From: Psychrobacter urativorans
GTDB lineage: Bacteria; Pseudomonadota; Gammaproteobacteria; Pseudomonadales; Moraxellaceae
Direction: 5' to 3'
Assembly (NCBI RefSeq): GCF_904846675.1
Contig: NZ_CAJHBT010000001.1
Location: forward strand, 246,413 to 310,412
Length of the DNA: 64,000 nt
This document shows, one piece after another, positions 8,253 to 16,507 of this stretch (its first letter is position 1; each line of letters begins with the position of its first letter). The notes under the pieces were generated by a model. That model saw nothing but the letters and a program-made list of their open reading frames with translations. It ran no database searches and was not told the DNA's origin. A program made the translations under genes and the position numbers.

Positions 8253-10325
8253 TTAGCTAAAGTCAGTTTCCATCTCTTCAAGAGTAGTCATCGCCATCAA
8301 TAAGCTTTCTTCATTGTCGCTATGCTGCTGCTGTAACGCTGTTTGCTCATCTAGTAAGCGTATCAAATCAGCTTTTCGGCTTTCCTCATAAAGGTCAGTA
8401 TCAGCAAGCTTAACCTCTAAACTTGCCAGCTTATCGTCAATCTTCACTAAAGCCTTTTCGGTATCTTCAATCTCACGGCGAACAGGGGCCGTAAGCTTGC
8501 GCTGGTCGGCGGCCAGTTTGCGCTGCTCCTCTTTTGTAAGCGATGATGAAGCGGTAGTGTTAGTATCCGATTTAGGATTTGCTAGTTTTTTTTTAGTGTG
8601 CGTTAAATTATCAGGCTGAGAACTGCTATTTTTAACATCAGTTTCACGTGAAACATTCTCTTTATTAACGAATTTTTTCTTAGCTTTTTTATTCTTACCT
8701 TTTTTATCACTACCTTTATCTGAGCTATTGGTTTCTTTACGCTTATCAGACAGCCACTTACCGTAATCACTGATATCGCCATCAAACTCTTCAATTTGAC
8801 CGTCATGTACTAGATATAGCTCATCGCAGACATTAGCAATCAGCTCGCGGTCATGGGATACGAGTACCACGGCACCCTCGAAACCTTGTAGCGCCATGGT
8901 TAATGCTTGGCGCATTTGTAGGTCTAAATGGTTGGTCGGCTCATCGAGTACCAAGACGTTAGGACGCTGCCAAACGATTAAAGCTAAAGTTAAGCGCGCA
9001 CGCTCGCCACCTGAGAACAACTCGCTTGGGGTATCAATACGCTCACCGCGAAAGTCAAAACTGCCTAAGAACGAGCGCAATTCGGCATCGGATGTTTTGC
9101 CAGCTAGACGACGCATCATCTGTAGCGGAGAGGCGGCGGCATCTAAAGCATCCATTTGATGCTGGTTAAAGTAGCCTAATTTTAAAGTATCAGATACGCG
9201 ATAAGTGCCGGATAATACGCCAAGCTCGCCAACCAAAGCCTTAATCAAAGTCGATTTACCCGCGCCATTCATACCCAGTAGACCGATACGCGTATCAGGA
9301 GTCACTTGCACGTTAGCATTGTATAAAAGTGGCGTGTCCGTATAGCCAATATCTGCATGGGTCAGCTCAATCAATGGCGAGCTCATGTTGGCGGGCTCAT
9401 AAAATTGAAACGAGAATGGGTTGTCTGCCATCATAGGGGACAGCTCGCTCATGCGCTCCAGCTGCTTGATACGGCTTTGTGCTTGCTTGGCTTTACTGGC
9501 TTTGGCGCGGAAACGGCGAATAAAGTCATCTAAATGCGCCTTAGTCGCTTCTTGCTTCTCAAAGGCTTGCTGCTGCTGCGCCATGCGCTCATGGCGAGTA
9601 CGAATAAACTGCTGATAGTTGCCGGTATACATGGTGATTTTTTGTTGCTCAACATGCAAAATATGACCAATAGTATTGTCCAAAAACGCTTGGTCATGCG
9701 AGATTACGATAACCAGACCGGTAAATGCATTGATCCAAGTCTCAAGCCATAAAATAGCATCTAAGTCCAAATGGTTAGTCGGCTCATCTAACAACATTAA
9801 ATCGGCGCGGCTCATCAAAGTCTTCGCCAAATTCAAACGCATGCGCCAACCACCGGAAAAACTGTCTACTGGAAGTTCATGTTGCACCGTACTAAAACCA
9901 AGCCCCGACATAATTTGTGCCGCTTTAGTAGGTGTGCGATAGCCGTCGATTTCATCGAATTGCTGATGCAATACCCCAATTTGGTCATCACTAACGGTGC
10001 TTAAATTACTCAAAGCAGCATTAATCTTATACCACTGCTCATCACCGCTCAGCACATAATCAATTGCCGTCTGCGCACTCGCGCCCACTTCCTGCGCCAT
10101 ATGCGCCACCTGCCAGCTATCCGGAATAGTCACTTCACCGCGATCGACCGTTACTTCAGTATCACCTGTGCCCATGCGTGTCAGCAATAAGGCGAATAAG
10201 GTGGATTTGCCAGTGCCGTTATTGCCCGTTAAGCCAATCTTTTGGTTAGGATGTAGCTGGAAGCTCGCACCTGAAAATAATTCACGACCATCACGGCGAA
10301 CACCAACGTCTTTAAATTCGATCAT
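8253..10325 (-). CDS. yheS: ABC-F family ATPase YheS
   Basis: A 690-residue soluble ABC-F protein with two ATP-binding cassettes. The first has Walker A GLTGNNGTGKSTLFALL (about residues 31-47), signature SFSGGWRMRLNLA and Walker B LMLLDEPTNHLDLDAI. The interdomain linker has the FRAKASKAKQAQSRIK stretch. The second has GLLGMNGAGKSTLIKAL, FSGGERARLTLAL and VLVLDEPTNHLDLQMR. A lysine-rich linker leads to a C-terminal coiled coil (about 600-690). The match to E. coli YheS is close. ABC-F proteins act on ribosomes during translation. A parS-like site lies inside the coding sequence at 8640-8655. Confidence 0.92.
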   Translation of the reverse strand: MIEFKDVGVRRDGRELFSGASFQLHPNQKIGLTGNNGTGKSTLFALLLTRMGTGDTEVTVDRGEVTIPDSWQVAHMAQEVGASAQTAIDYVLSGDEQWYKINAALSNLSTVSDDQIGVLHQQFDEIDGYRTPTKAAQIMSGLGFSTVQHELPVDSFSGGWRMRLNLAKTLMSRADLMLLDEPTNHLDLDAILWLETWINAFTGLVIVISHDQAFLDNTIGHILHVEQQKITMYTGNYQQFIRTRHERMAQQQQAFEKQEATKAHLDDFIRRFRAKASKAKQAQSRIKQLERMSELSPMMADNPFSFQFYEPANMSSPLIELTHADIGYTDTPLLYNANVQVTPDTRIGLLGMNGAGKSTLIKALVGELGVLSGTYRVSDTLKLGYFNQHQMDALDAAASPLQMMRRLAGKTSDAELRSFLGSFDFRGERIDTPSELFSGGERARLTLALIVWQRPNVLVLDEPTNHLDLQMRQALTMALQGFEGAVVLVSHDRELIANVCDELYLVHDGQIEEFDGDISDYGKWLSDKRKETNSSDKGSDKKGKNKKAKKKFVNKENVSRETDVKNSSSQPDNLTHTKKKLANPKSDTNTTASSSLTKEEQRKLAADQRKLTAPVRREIEDTEKALVKIDDKLASLEVKLADTDLYEESRKADLIRLLDEQTALQQQHSDNEESLLMAMTTLEEMETDFS
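8640..8655. promoter_or_regulatory. parS-like site 1 (inside yheS)
   Basis: AGTTTCACGTGAAACA matches the parS consensus TGTTTCACGTGAAACA at 15 of 16 positions. It is used as codons (N-V-S-R-E-T) on the minus strand. Confidence 0.75.
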
Positions 10326-10828
10326 AGGGTTTTTTCATCTCAAAGGTTTTGTAGAATGTATTTTTGACAAAAACAAGTTTCTAGGTACAGTACACGAATG
10401 GTGTACTAACTGACGGCTATTATTTCAAACGCCTAGACGATAGGCAAACGATTAAATAAGTATTTCATCTTTAAGCGTTTAATATTGATAAACTAAGACT
10501 TTATAGTAGATAGATTAAGCTTTTCTTTTAACAAAGACAGCTATCGCTCTTGACAAATTAATCGTCACCCCAATTATGATATAATATCAAAACACTATTG
10601 ACATCAGGCAGTTAAGCGCTATCTGTCTTAGTCTTAGCCTAACTAATTTGCCATAATTTTTCTATAATGAACACCGCCCCTAATCGAATCAATCACGCCG
10701 CCGTACCTTACTATCTATAAGTAACGCCTATCAAGCGCCGGCAGACGGCCAACGTCAATATAAAATGACAGTAAGAATCGACAGTATTTGATTGACAGCA
10801 GTATTTGATTATAAACACTGAGGTAGAT
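10326..10828. other. Region upstream of yheS and erpA with promoter-like elements
   Basis: A TTGACA (10550-10555) with TATGAT 19 bases later (10575-10580), and a lone TATAAT at 10663-10668, could start erpA transcription with a long leader. A short palindrome GTACAC-gaatg-GTGTAC lies near 10391. No gene or Fe-S-regulator site could be assigned with confidence. Confidence 0.4.
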
Positions 10829-11209
10829 ATGAACGAAGCAACTAACCAATACAATCCAAGTGCCAGCCAGCCTATGGATCCTACCGTTTTAAACCTTACC
10901 GACAGCGCGGCTCAAAAAGTACGGCGTCTGCGTGAAGAAGAAGGTGACAGCGATTTGATGCTGCGGGTTTATGTAACCGGTGGTGGCTGCTCAGGCTTCT
11001 CTTACGGCTTTAACTTTGCCAATGAACTCAATGATGATGATGCCAATTTCGATAATGATGATGTCACCTTAGTCATTGACTCATTGAGCTATCAGTATCT
11101 GCAAGGCTCTACCGTTGACTATACCGAAGGCTTAGAAGGCGCGCGTTTTGTGGTGCAAAATCCTAATGCGACTACCACTTGCGGTTGTGGCTCATCTTTC
11201 TCTATTTAA
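10829..11209 (+). CDS. erpA: Iron-sulfur cluster insertion protein ErpA
   Basis: A 126-residue A-type Fe-S carrier. The three cluster-binding cysteines are visible: [11 protein letters not shown] near residue 55 and the C-terminal [11 protein letters not shown]. ErpA delivers 4Fe-4S clusters to target proteins, for example the isoprenoid enzymes IspG and IspH in E. coli. I chose the ATG at 10829 because GAGG lies six bases upstream; a TTG at 10805 in the same frame has no such site. It stands as a single gene with its own terminator. Confidence 0.92.
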   Translation: MNEATNQYNPSASQPMDPTVLNLTDSAAQKVRRLREEEGDSDLMLRVYVTGGGCSGFSYGFNFANELNDDDANFDNDDVTLVIDSLSYQYLQGSTVDYTEGLEGARFVVQNPNATTTCGCGSSFSI

Positions 11210-11583
11210 GCCGCTGTTATATCATTAACGGGTATAGTATTAAAATTTAAGGTAAATGACGGTATCTTACCGTCATTCTTAATTTCAAATGACGGTTTTC
11301 ATTATATAATTTATCCGTTTATAAACTTATCTTAGTATGCAGATGTACTCTCGATAATATTCTTGTTACTGATTAACCGAACAATAATACAGCTGGTCGG
11401 TTATTAGTTGTATTATTGTCAGCCTGTGCTTAAATTTAGTCGATAATTGGTTAGAAATACTAATGAGTGTTAATTTTTGGCATTTATGTACCATGAAAAT
11501 AAGGCTTAACGATTACGGCTTTTACCAATTACTACTCAAAAAAAATTCAATACTCTTTTATATATTCTCGAAGGAATAGTACG
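11210..11583. other. Intergenic region erpA to roadblock-like gene
   Basis: Besides the erpA terminator, I see only AT-rich sequence that probably holds the promoter of the downstream gene. Confidence 0.4.
11255..11284 (+). terminator. Terminator after erpA
   Basis: A 10-bp perfect stem (AATGACGGTA 11255-11264 / TACCGTCATT 11268-11277) with a 3-base loop is followed by CTTAATTT. The T run is short. Confidence 0.65.
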
Positions 11584-11940
11584 ATGGCCAAGTTATCACT
11601 CGATCCATTAAACGAAATTGACGGCTTTATCGCAGCCGCTTTGGTTGATAGCGAATCTGGTCTGGCGCTTGCTACAGTAGGTACGGGTATTGATCTCGAT
11701 CTTGCCGCTGCTGGCAACACTGAAGTGCTACGCGCCAAGCGTAAAGTTTCTGAGGCGTTAGGTCTTAATGAAAATATCGAAGATATCCTAATCACTTTAG
11801 GTAGGCAATACCATCTGCTACGTCCACTCGTACGTAACAGTAACTTATTTTTATACCTAGTGCTTGATCGTCAAAAGTCTAATCTAGCAATGGCCCGTCA
11901 TAACCTAAAAAGCTTTGAGACTGAACTCGACTTCTCATAA
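11584..11940 (+). CDS. Roadblock/LC7-like small protein
   Basis: A 118-residue protein starting [20 protein letters not shown], then [21 protein letters not shown]. The alternation of strand, serine-glycine turn and long helices, including the near-terminal [18 protein letters not shown], fits the roadblock/LC7 (MglB-like) fold. Such proteins often regulate small Ras-like GTPases or act as dimeric scaffolds, but no GTPase gene is adjacent here. GAAGGAATAGTACG before the ATG gives a plausible ribosome site. It has its own terminator. Function is unknown; the fold assignment is moderate. Confidence 0.65.
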   Translation: MAKLSLDPLNEIDGFIAAALVDSESGLALATVGTGIDLDLAAAGNTEVLRAKRKVSEALGLNENIEDILITLGRQYHLLRPLVRNSNLFLYLVLDRQKSNLAMARHNLKSFETELDFS

Positions 11941-12312
11941 GCGTAGATTGACCCAATTGCTTAGGCCGCTATAAAAAAGCATCTCTCTTACAGATAGATG
12001 CTTTTTTATATGTTAATTTACGCTTTATATGACTTTAGCATTATAGAAAGCCATCTATTGATTCAATAAACTGTCCTTATTAATGCCGTTACTGTCTAAT
12101 AAGCTAGGTATGATTGACTAAATATCAGCAAGCTCGCCTTAAACGAAGGTTACTGGTTTTGTAATTGTGCGTGGTTTTCAGACCCACTTTGGGCTAAACT
12201 GACTGCATCAATGACACTGTATTACCCTCTGTTCTAAGCAAGCCCTAACTATTCTGAGCAAGCCCCGACCCGTCTTTGCTCTGCCATAACGAATAACAAC
12301 AGATGAACTATT
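11941..12312. other. Intergenic region upstream of gshA
   Basis: Contains the terminator above and then about 300 bases without a gene; presumably the gshA promoter lies here. Confidence 0.4.
11974..12007 (+). terminator. Terminator after the roadblock-like gene
   Basis: GCATCT (11979-11984) and AGATGC (11996-12001) form a stem flanked by AAAAAA and TTTTTT. Confidence 0.75.
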
Positions 12313-13899
12313 ATGAGTAATTTTGCACCGACCTTTACCAATTTTGAAATCCCAAGCTGGTTTGCCAGTCAACACTTAACGGGGATGCTACGCGGTATCG
12401 AAAAAGAAGGGCTACGCGTTAGACCCGATGGTTATCTAACTCAGACCCCGCATCCTGCGAAGCTCGGTTCGAAATTGACCCATCCCTCTATTACAACCGA
12501 CTACTCTGAAAGCTTACTGGAACTCATTACTGATCCTAGAGAGTCACCGAAAGACACGCTAAATAAGCTGCGTCAATTACACGTCTTGGTCTATCAAGCG
12601 TTGCCTGAAAACGAGCTGATGTGGCCGCTGTCTATGCCGTGCATGCTATCAGCCGACGATGCAGATATTCCATTGGCGGACTACGGCAGCTCTAATACAG
12701 GTAAGCTTAAAACCCTTTATCGTAGTGGCCTTGGCATTCGCTATGGTCGCCGGATGCAGACCATTGCCGGACTTCATTATAATCTGTCTTTTGGTGATGG
12801 ACTGTTCGAATCATGGCAAGAAAAAGTGGCCTCGACTCAAAACCAAGAACAGCCGCAAACACTGACAGAGTTTAAGAATGATAAGTATTTAGGCCTCATT
12901 CGTAACTTCAAGCGTCTGACCAGCCTGGTCTTGTATTTACTGGGAGCCAGTCCTAGCGTCTGCCCGTGCTTTATTGCCGGTCGTGAGCATGACTTGTTAT
13001 TAATGAATGACTCGACCTATTATAAGCCTACTGCCACCAGCCTACGCATGGGCAAACTGGGCTACACCAATAGCGTTCAAGAGCATCTCGATATTCGTTA
13101 TAACCATTTACCTGAATATATTGAAGGTCTGCGCCGCGCCATTCAAACGCCGCATGAAAGCTTCCAAAAATTGGGCTTGAATGATGATAATGGCAATCCC
13201 ATTCAAATTAATGACCATATTTTACAAATAGAAAACGAATACTACAGCCCTATCCGCCCCAAACAAATCGCTGAGCGCGGTGAAACTCCAACTGAAGCAC
13301 TTGAACGCCGCGGTATCGCTTATGTTGAGTTCCGCGCTATTGATTTAGACCCGTATAGTGATGTCGGTATTCGTTTATCCAGTGCCTGTTTTTTGGAGGT
13401 GATGGCGCTATATTGCCTGTTCAATGACTCACCAGATCTGTTGCCTATCGAGGAAGAAGAGCTGGCAATAAACCTTGAGCGCGTGGTCAATGAAGGTCGC
13501 CGCGATGGTCTACATATCTTAAATAACGGCACTGAGCAACCATTAGAAGGTTGGATGCTGACACATTTAGCCAATATGCGTCCATTAGCAGCCATGCTTG
13601 ACGCGCATTATGGTGGCAATGATTATCGCACCGCAGTAGCACTGATGCAAGGTAAAGCAGTGCACTCTGAATCGACTATATCTGCCCAAGTTAATGCTGA
13701 CAGTGAGCGTTTAGGCAGCATGTGGCAGCTTGGATTTACCTTAGCAAAGCAGCATCGTGAACTGCTATTACAGCAAACACTGAGCCCAAATACACAGGCT
13801 AAGTATGAGGTACTGGTAGAAAAGTCGATCTTGCAACAGGCTGAGCTCGAAGAGGCTGAGACTGAAGACTTTATGGAATTTTTACAGCAATATCGTTAG
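12313..13899 (+). CDS. gshA: Glutamate-cysteine ligase
   Basis: A 528-residue enzyme of the proteobacterial (type 1) GshA family; E. coli GshA is about 518. It starts with GMLRGIEKEGLRVRPDGYL, the conserved Glu-rich ATP/Mg motif, then HPSITTDYSESLLELIT, and in the middle AGLHYNLSFGDGLF. Near residue 335 it has YVEFRAIDLDPYSDVGI. These are the active-site blocks that join L-glutamate and L-cysteine with ATP, the first step of glutathione synthesis in the cytoplasm. dsbB follows 45 bases later on the same strand and may be cotranscribed, as it lacks a clear terminator between. Confidence 0.94.
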   Translation: MSNFAPTFTNFEIPSWFASQHLTGMLRGIEKEGLRVRPDGYLTQTPHPAKLGSKLTHPSITTDYSESLLELITDPRESPKDTLNKLRQLHVLVYQALPENELMWPLSMPCMLSADDADIPLADYGSSNTGKLKTLYRSGLGIRYGRRMQTIAGLHYNLSFGDGLFESWQEKVASTQNQEQPQTLTEFKNDKYLGLIRNFKRLTSLVLYLLGASPSVCPCFIAGREHDLLLMNDSTYYKPTATSLRMGKLGYTNSVQEHLDIRYNHLPEYIEGLRRAIQTPHESFQKLGLNDDNGNPIQINDHILQIENEYYSPIRPKQIAERGETPTEALERRGIAYVEFRAIDLDPYSDVGIRLSSACFLEVMALYCLFNDSPDLLPIEEEELAINLERVVNEGRRDGLHILNNGTEQPLEGWMLTHLANMRPLAAMLDAHYGGNDYRTAVALMQGKAVHSESTISAQVNADSERLGSMWQLGFTLAKQHRELLLQQTLSPNTQAKYEVLVEKSILQQAELEEAETEDFMEFLQQYR

Positions 13900-13944
13900 T
13901 CGCACTCCACTGATCTTGCCACACTATATAAGAATACTGACCTG

Positions 13945-14466
13945 ATGCAACGACTGACAACTTACCGCCGCTTGCAAGTATTTTTGGTACTGATGACTGT
14001 CATTGGTATGAGCTTTGCGCTGTTTTTTTTGCAGCGCTATATGGGATTTCCCCCTTGCCCACTGTGCATCTTTCAGCGTATTGGCCTAATGGTAATGGGC
14101 AGCTTTGCGCTGATTGCTGCGTTATGGCATCCTAAATCAGTGATCATCAAGCTGCTATTATGGCTTGGTAGTCTGGCAGGTATAGGTTGGGCAACAGCGA
14201 TAGCAGTGCGGCATGTCTGGCTACAGCATTTGCCCGCAGATCAAGTACCTTCGTGTGGACCGGGTCTCGATTATTGGCTCGATACCTTGCCTATGAAACA
14301 AGTCCTGAACGAAGTGCTAGCAGGCTCTGGCGAATGTGCCTCGGTTGCTTGGCACTTTTTGGGGCTCAGCATCCCAGAACAGTCGTTAATATTCTTCAGC
14401 GTTTTATTGATTATCCATGCTCTGGTATTTTGGCGTATTCTGCATCCTATGGTCAGCGTTCGTTAA
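13945..14466 (+). CDS. dsbB: Disulfide bond formation protein B
   Basis: A 173-residue inner-membrane protein with four membrane segments. The first periplasmic loop carries the CPLC active site in FPPCPLCIFQRIGLMVMG. The second loop has the other reactive cysteine pair, PSCGPGLDYW and SGECASVAW. DsbB reoxidises DsbA and passes the electrons to quinone. The length is typical. It lies 45 bases after gshA. A strong terminator follows at 14499-14542. Confidence 0.94.
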   Translation: MQRLTTYRRLQVFLVLMTVIGMSFALFFLQRYMGFPPCPLCIFQRIGLMVMGSFALIAALWHPKSVIIKLLLWLGSLAGIGWATAIAVRHVWLQHLPADQVPSCGPGLDYWLDTLPMKQVLNEVLAGSGECASVAWHFLGLSIPEQSLIFFSVLLIIHALVFWRILHPMVSVR

Positions 14467-14498
14467 TAGTAGAATCTCAATCCTTATGACTTTTTCAT

Positions 14499-14542
14499 AG
14501 CCTCGTAGCTGATTATTAACTAAACAGCTACGAGGCTTTTTA
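14499..14542 (+). terminator. Terminator after dsbB
   Basis: A perfect 13-bp stem AGCCTCGTAGCTG (14499-14511) / CAGCTACGAGGCT (14525-14537) is followed by TTTT. Confidence 0.9.
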
Positions 14543-14799
14543 ATACATAATTTTTACACTGATAACAAAAATTCCACATAGTCGCCTTTGGTGTTTGATA
14601 CCTTATAGCAGTTTATCTGATTTATCCAAATTTGGAATTATATTATGCCTTGCAGGATATAAGCATCACTTTTTTGATAAACAGATTTGTCTATCGCCCT
14701 GAGAACCTATTGTTATGACGATAACTGATTTAGTTGGCGTGATGATGCTCGCACTTATCGCTGCTCTCTAAATGACGTTTGTTTGTTGTAGGTATGATA
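14543..14799. other. Intergenic region upstream of the NlpE-like lipoprotein gene
   Basis: No gene is seen. Together with the dsbB terminator the gene-free stretch is about 330 bases. Confidence 0.35.
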
Positions 14800-15531
14800 A
14801 TGATATATTCTATGCTGATACTGCCCATGTTTAATAAGTTTGCTAAGTTTGCTAAGTTTGCTAAGTTTGCTAAGTTTGCTAAGTTTGCTAAGTTTGCTAA
14901 GTTTGCTAAGGTTACCAACCATACCACTACGTTATTACGAAGATTTGGATGCTTAGGGTTGCCGCTGTCCTTTTGTGTACTGTTGATGGGCTGTGACAGT
15001 CAGTCCACCGCTGCGCCTGTCGCTGATGATACACTTTTGTCTACCCAAGCGGCGCAGGACTCCACTGCACAAAGGGTGGCATCCGAAGAGGCAAACACAC
15101 AGCAGCAAGATGATCAACTAGAAGTAGAAGGCGAGGATGAAGGCCAATCGCTCATGGCCGCCGCCAAAACAGATGATAGCGTGTCACCACGACGGACGCC
15201 GATGATTTCAGAGAAGAACGCTGATAGTGCCTTACAAGCCACTTTGATTGGTGATTATGTCGGTATGCTACCCTGCTCATCCTGTGAAGGGGTTACCATC
15301 ACCCTCAATTTGTTTGCCGATGGTTCAGTCTTAAAAACCAGTGTTTATAAGAACCCAGAACCCGCACAAGCTCCCGTGGTTGAGTCGGGAATTTATCGTC
15401 AAGACGACGTCACTATTACCATTGTGTATGACACCAAGGATATCGAAACCTATTGTATCCAAGACAATCACTTAGTAATGGTGAATGAAGACAAAACGCT
15501 CGATACGGACTACATCTTATCGCGTAAGTAA
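14800..15531 (+). CDS. NlpE-like lipoprotein with a tandem-repeat N-terminal extension
   Basis: The C-terminal part is an NlpE N-terminal-type domain: GDYVGMLPCSSCEGVTITL with the CxxC pair, then a beta-rich segment ending DTDYILSRK. NlpE-family lipoproteins sense envelope or copper stress in E. coli. A lipobox is present (LSFCVLLMGC), followed by an acidic, Q/E-rich linker of about 80 residues. Unusually, the signal peptide is preceded by eight copies of Lys-Phe-Ala encoded by a perfect 9-bp repeat. The start is uncertain: ATG 14800 has AGG seven bases upstream, while TTG 14779, ATG 14794, ATG 14812 and ATG 14827 are alternatives. The repeat can change length without shifting frame. Confidence 0.75.
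   Translation: MIYSMLILPMFNKFAKFAKFAKFAKFAKFAKFAKFAKVTNHTTTLLRRFGCLGLPLSFCVLLMGCDSQSTAAPVADDTLLSTQAAQDSTAQRVASEEANTQQQDDQLEVEGEDEGQSLMAAAKTDDSVSPRRTPMISEKNADSALQATLIGDYVGMLPCSSCEGVTITLNLFADGSVLKTSVYKNPEPAQAPVVESGIYRQDDVTITIVYDTKDIETYCIQDNHLVMVNEDKTLDTDYILSRK
14836..14907 (+). repeat. Perfect 9-bp tandem repeat, eight units
   Basis: AAGTTTGCT is repeated eight times without a mismatch and is read as Lys-Phe-Ala in the lipoprotein frame. The next unit is broken (AAGGTTACC). Confidence 0.97.
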
Positions 15532-15560
15532 AATCAAAATCATAGTAATGAAACCTTATT

Positions 15561-15587
15561 GACGCCTACTTATTGGGCGTTTTTTAT
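15561..15587 (+). terminator. Terminator after the NlpE-like gene
   Basis: ACGCC (15562-15566) pairs with GGCGT (15576-15580), followed by a T run. Confidence 0.65.
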
Positions 15588-15648
15588 TGGTCATGTATTA
15601 GGCTTTACTTTACAATAAGTACAGTTATAGTGGCCTAGATAACGTCTT

Positions 15649-16451
15649 GGTGGTGTAACAGAAAGTATGCTGAGGAATTAAAGGAGAGGTGACAGCCAAA
15701 GCAAGATGTTATATTTGAGGTTATGAAGACACAAATAGATATCAGCTGCCCCGACTGTCACAGTACAAGTTTTTCGATCAACGGCATAAAAAGCTATGGC
15801 AAGCAGAACTACCAATGTAAGTATTGTCAGCGTCAATTCATTGGCGACCATGCCTTAACCTACCAAGGCTGTCATTCTAGAATAGAAGATAGAATACGGC
15901 TGATGACTGCTCGAGGCTGCGGTATCAGAGACATCGCTGTCATTACCTCGATTAGTATTGGTAAAGTACTGAGCACCTTAGGCTCATCCGTGTATAAAAC
16001 TACTCCTAAGAAGCGTTATTATGAACGCTTAGAGGTTGATGAGTTTTGGACTTACGTGGGTCGAAAAAAGCGTAAAGTCTGGCTCATTTATGCTTATGAT
16101 CGTGACACCAGTGAGATTGTGGCTTATGTTTGGGGTAAACGTGACTTAGCCACGGCAAGAAAGCTACGGTGCCGTCTCAAGTACCTTAAAGTGACGTATA
16201 GCTCTGTTAGCATGGATAACTGGAACAGTTTCTTAACGGCCTTTAAACCAGAAAATAAACGGATTGGCAAACAACATACTGTAGGTATAGAAGGCAATAA
16301 CTGCCGTCTTAGACACCGACTAAAACGAGCCGTTAGAAGAACCTGCTGTTTCTCTAAAAAGCTTGATAATCACTTTAAAGTCTTTGATTTGGTGTTCTTT
16401 TATATCAATTATGGTTATGTTTGATGCCAGCATACTTTTTAGAACACCACC
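15649..16451 (+). mobile_element. IS1-family insertion sequence, 803 bp
   Basis: The element is bounded by imperfect 24-bp terminal inverted repeats. The left end begins GGTGGTGTAACAGAAAGT (15649) and the right end ends with ACTTTTTAGAACACCACC (16451). It contains a single uninterrupted transposase gene. I find no 8-9 bp direct duplication of the flanks (AACGTCTT on the left, TATTGTTT on the right), so flanking sequence may have been rearranged or the insertion is old. The right end lies 56 bases before the mpl start. Confidence 0.88.
15723..16424 (+). CDS. IS1-family transposase
   Basis: A 233-residue transposase in one frame, without the insA/insB frameshift of classical IS1. The N-terminus is a zinc-ribbon: CPDCHSTSF near residue 10 and YQCKYCQRQF near 30. 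A helix-turn-helix-like region follows (GCGIRDIAVITSISIGKVL). The DDE domain has VDEFWTYVGRKKRKVWLIYA (first Asp about residue 104), SVSMDNWNSF (second Asp) and a final block GIEGNNCRLRHRLKRAVRR. The gene appears intact. It fills the element between the terminal repeats. Confidence 0.9.
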   Translation: MKTQIDISCPDCHSTSFSINGIKSYGKQNYQCKYCQRQFIGDHALTYQGCHSRIEDRIRLMTARGCGIRDIAVITSISIGKVLSTLGSSVYKTTPKKRYYERLEVDEFWTYVGRKKRKVWLIYAYDRDTSEIVAYVWGKRDLATARKLRCRLKYLKVTYSSVSMDNWNSFLTAFKPENKRIGKQHTVGIEGNNCRLRHRLKRAVRRTCCFSKKLDNHFKVFDLVFFYINYGYV

Positions 16452-16507
16452 TATTGTTTATCTCTTTTCTATACTCATCCATTCATCTTATATTGCGCGG
16501 AACGTCT

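Noticed and set aside
14836..14907. Tandem 9-bp repeat as a CRISPR array
   Set aside because: The units are contiguous without spacers and are read as Lys-Phe-Ala within a lipoprotein gene.
15640..16460. Target-site duplication flanking the IS1 element
   Set aside because: The 8-9 bases on the two sides do not match in any alignment I tried.
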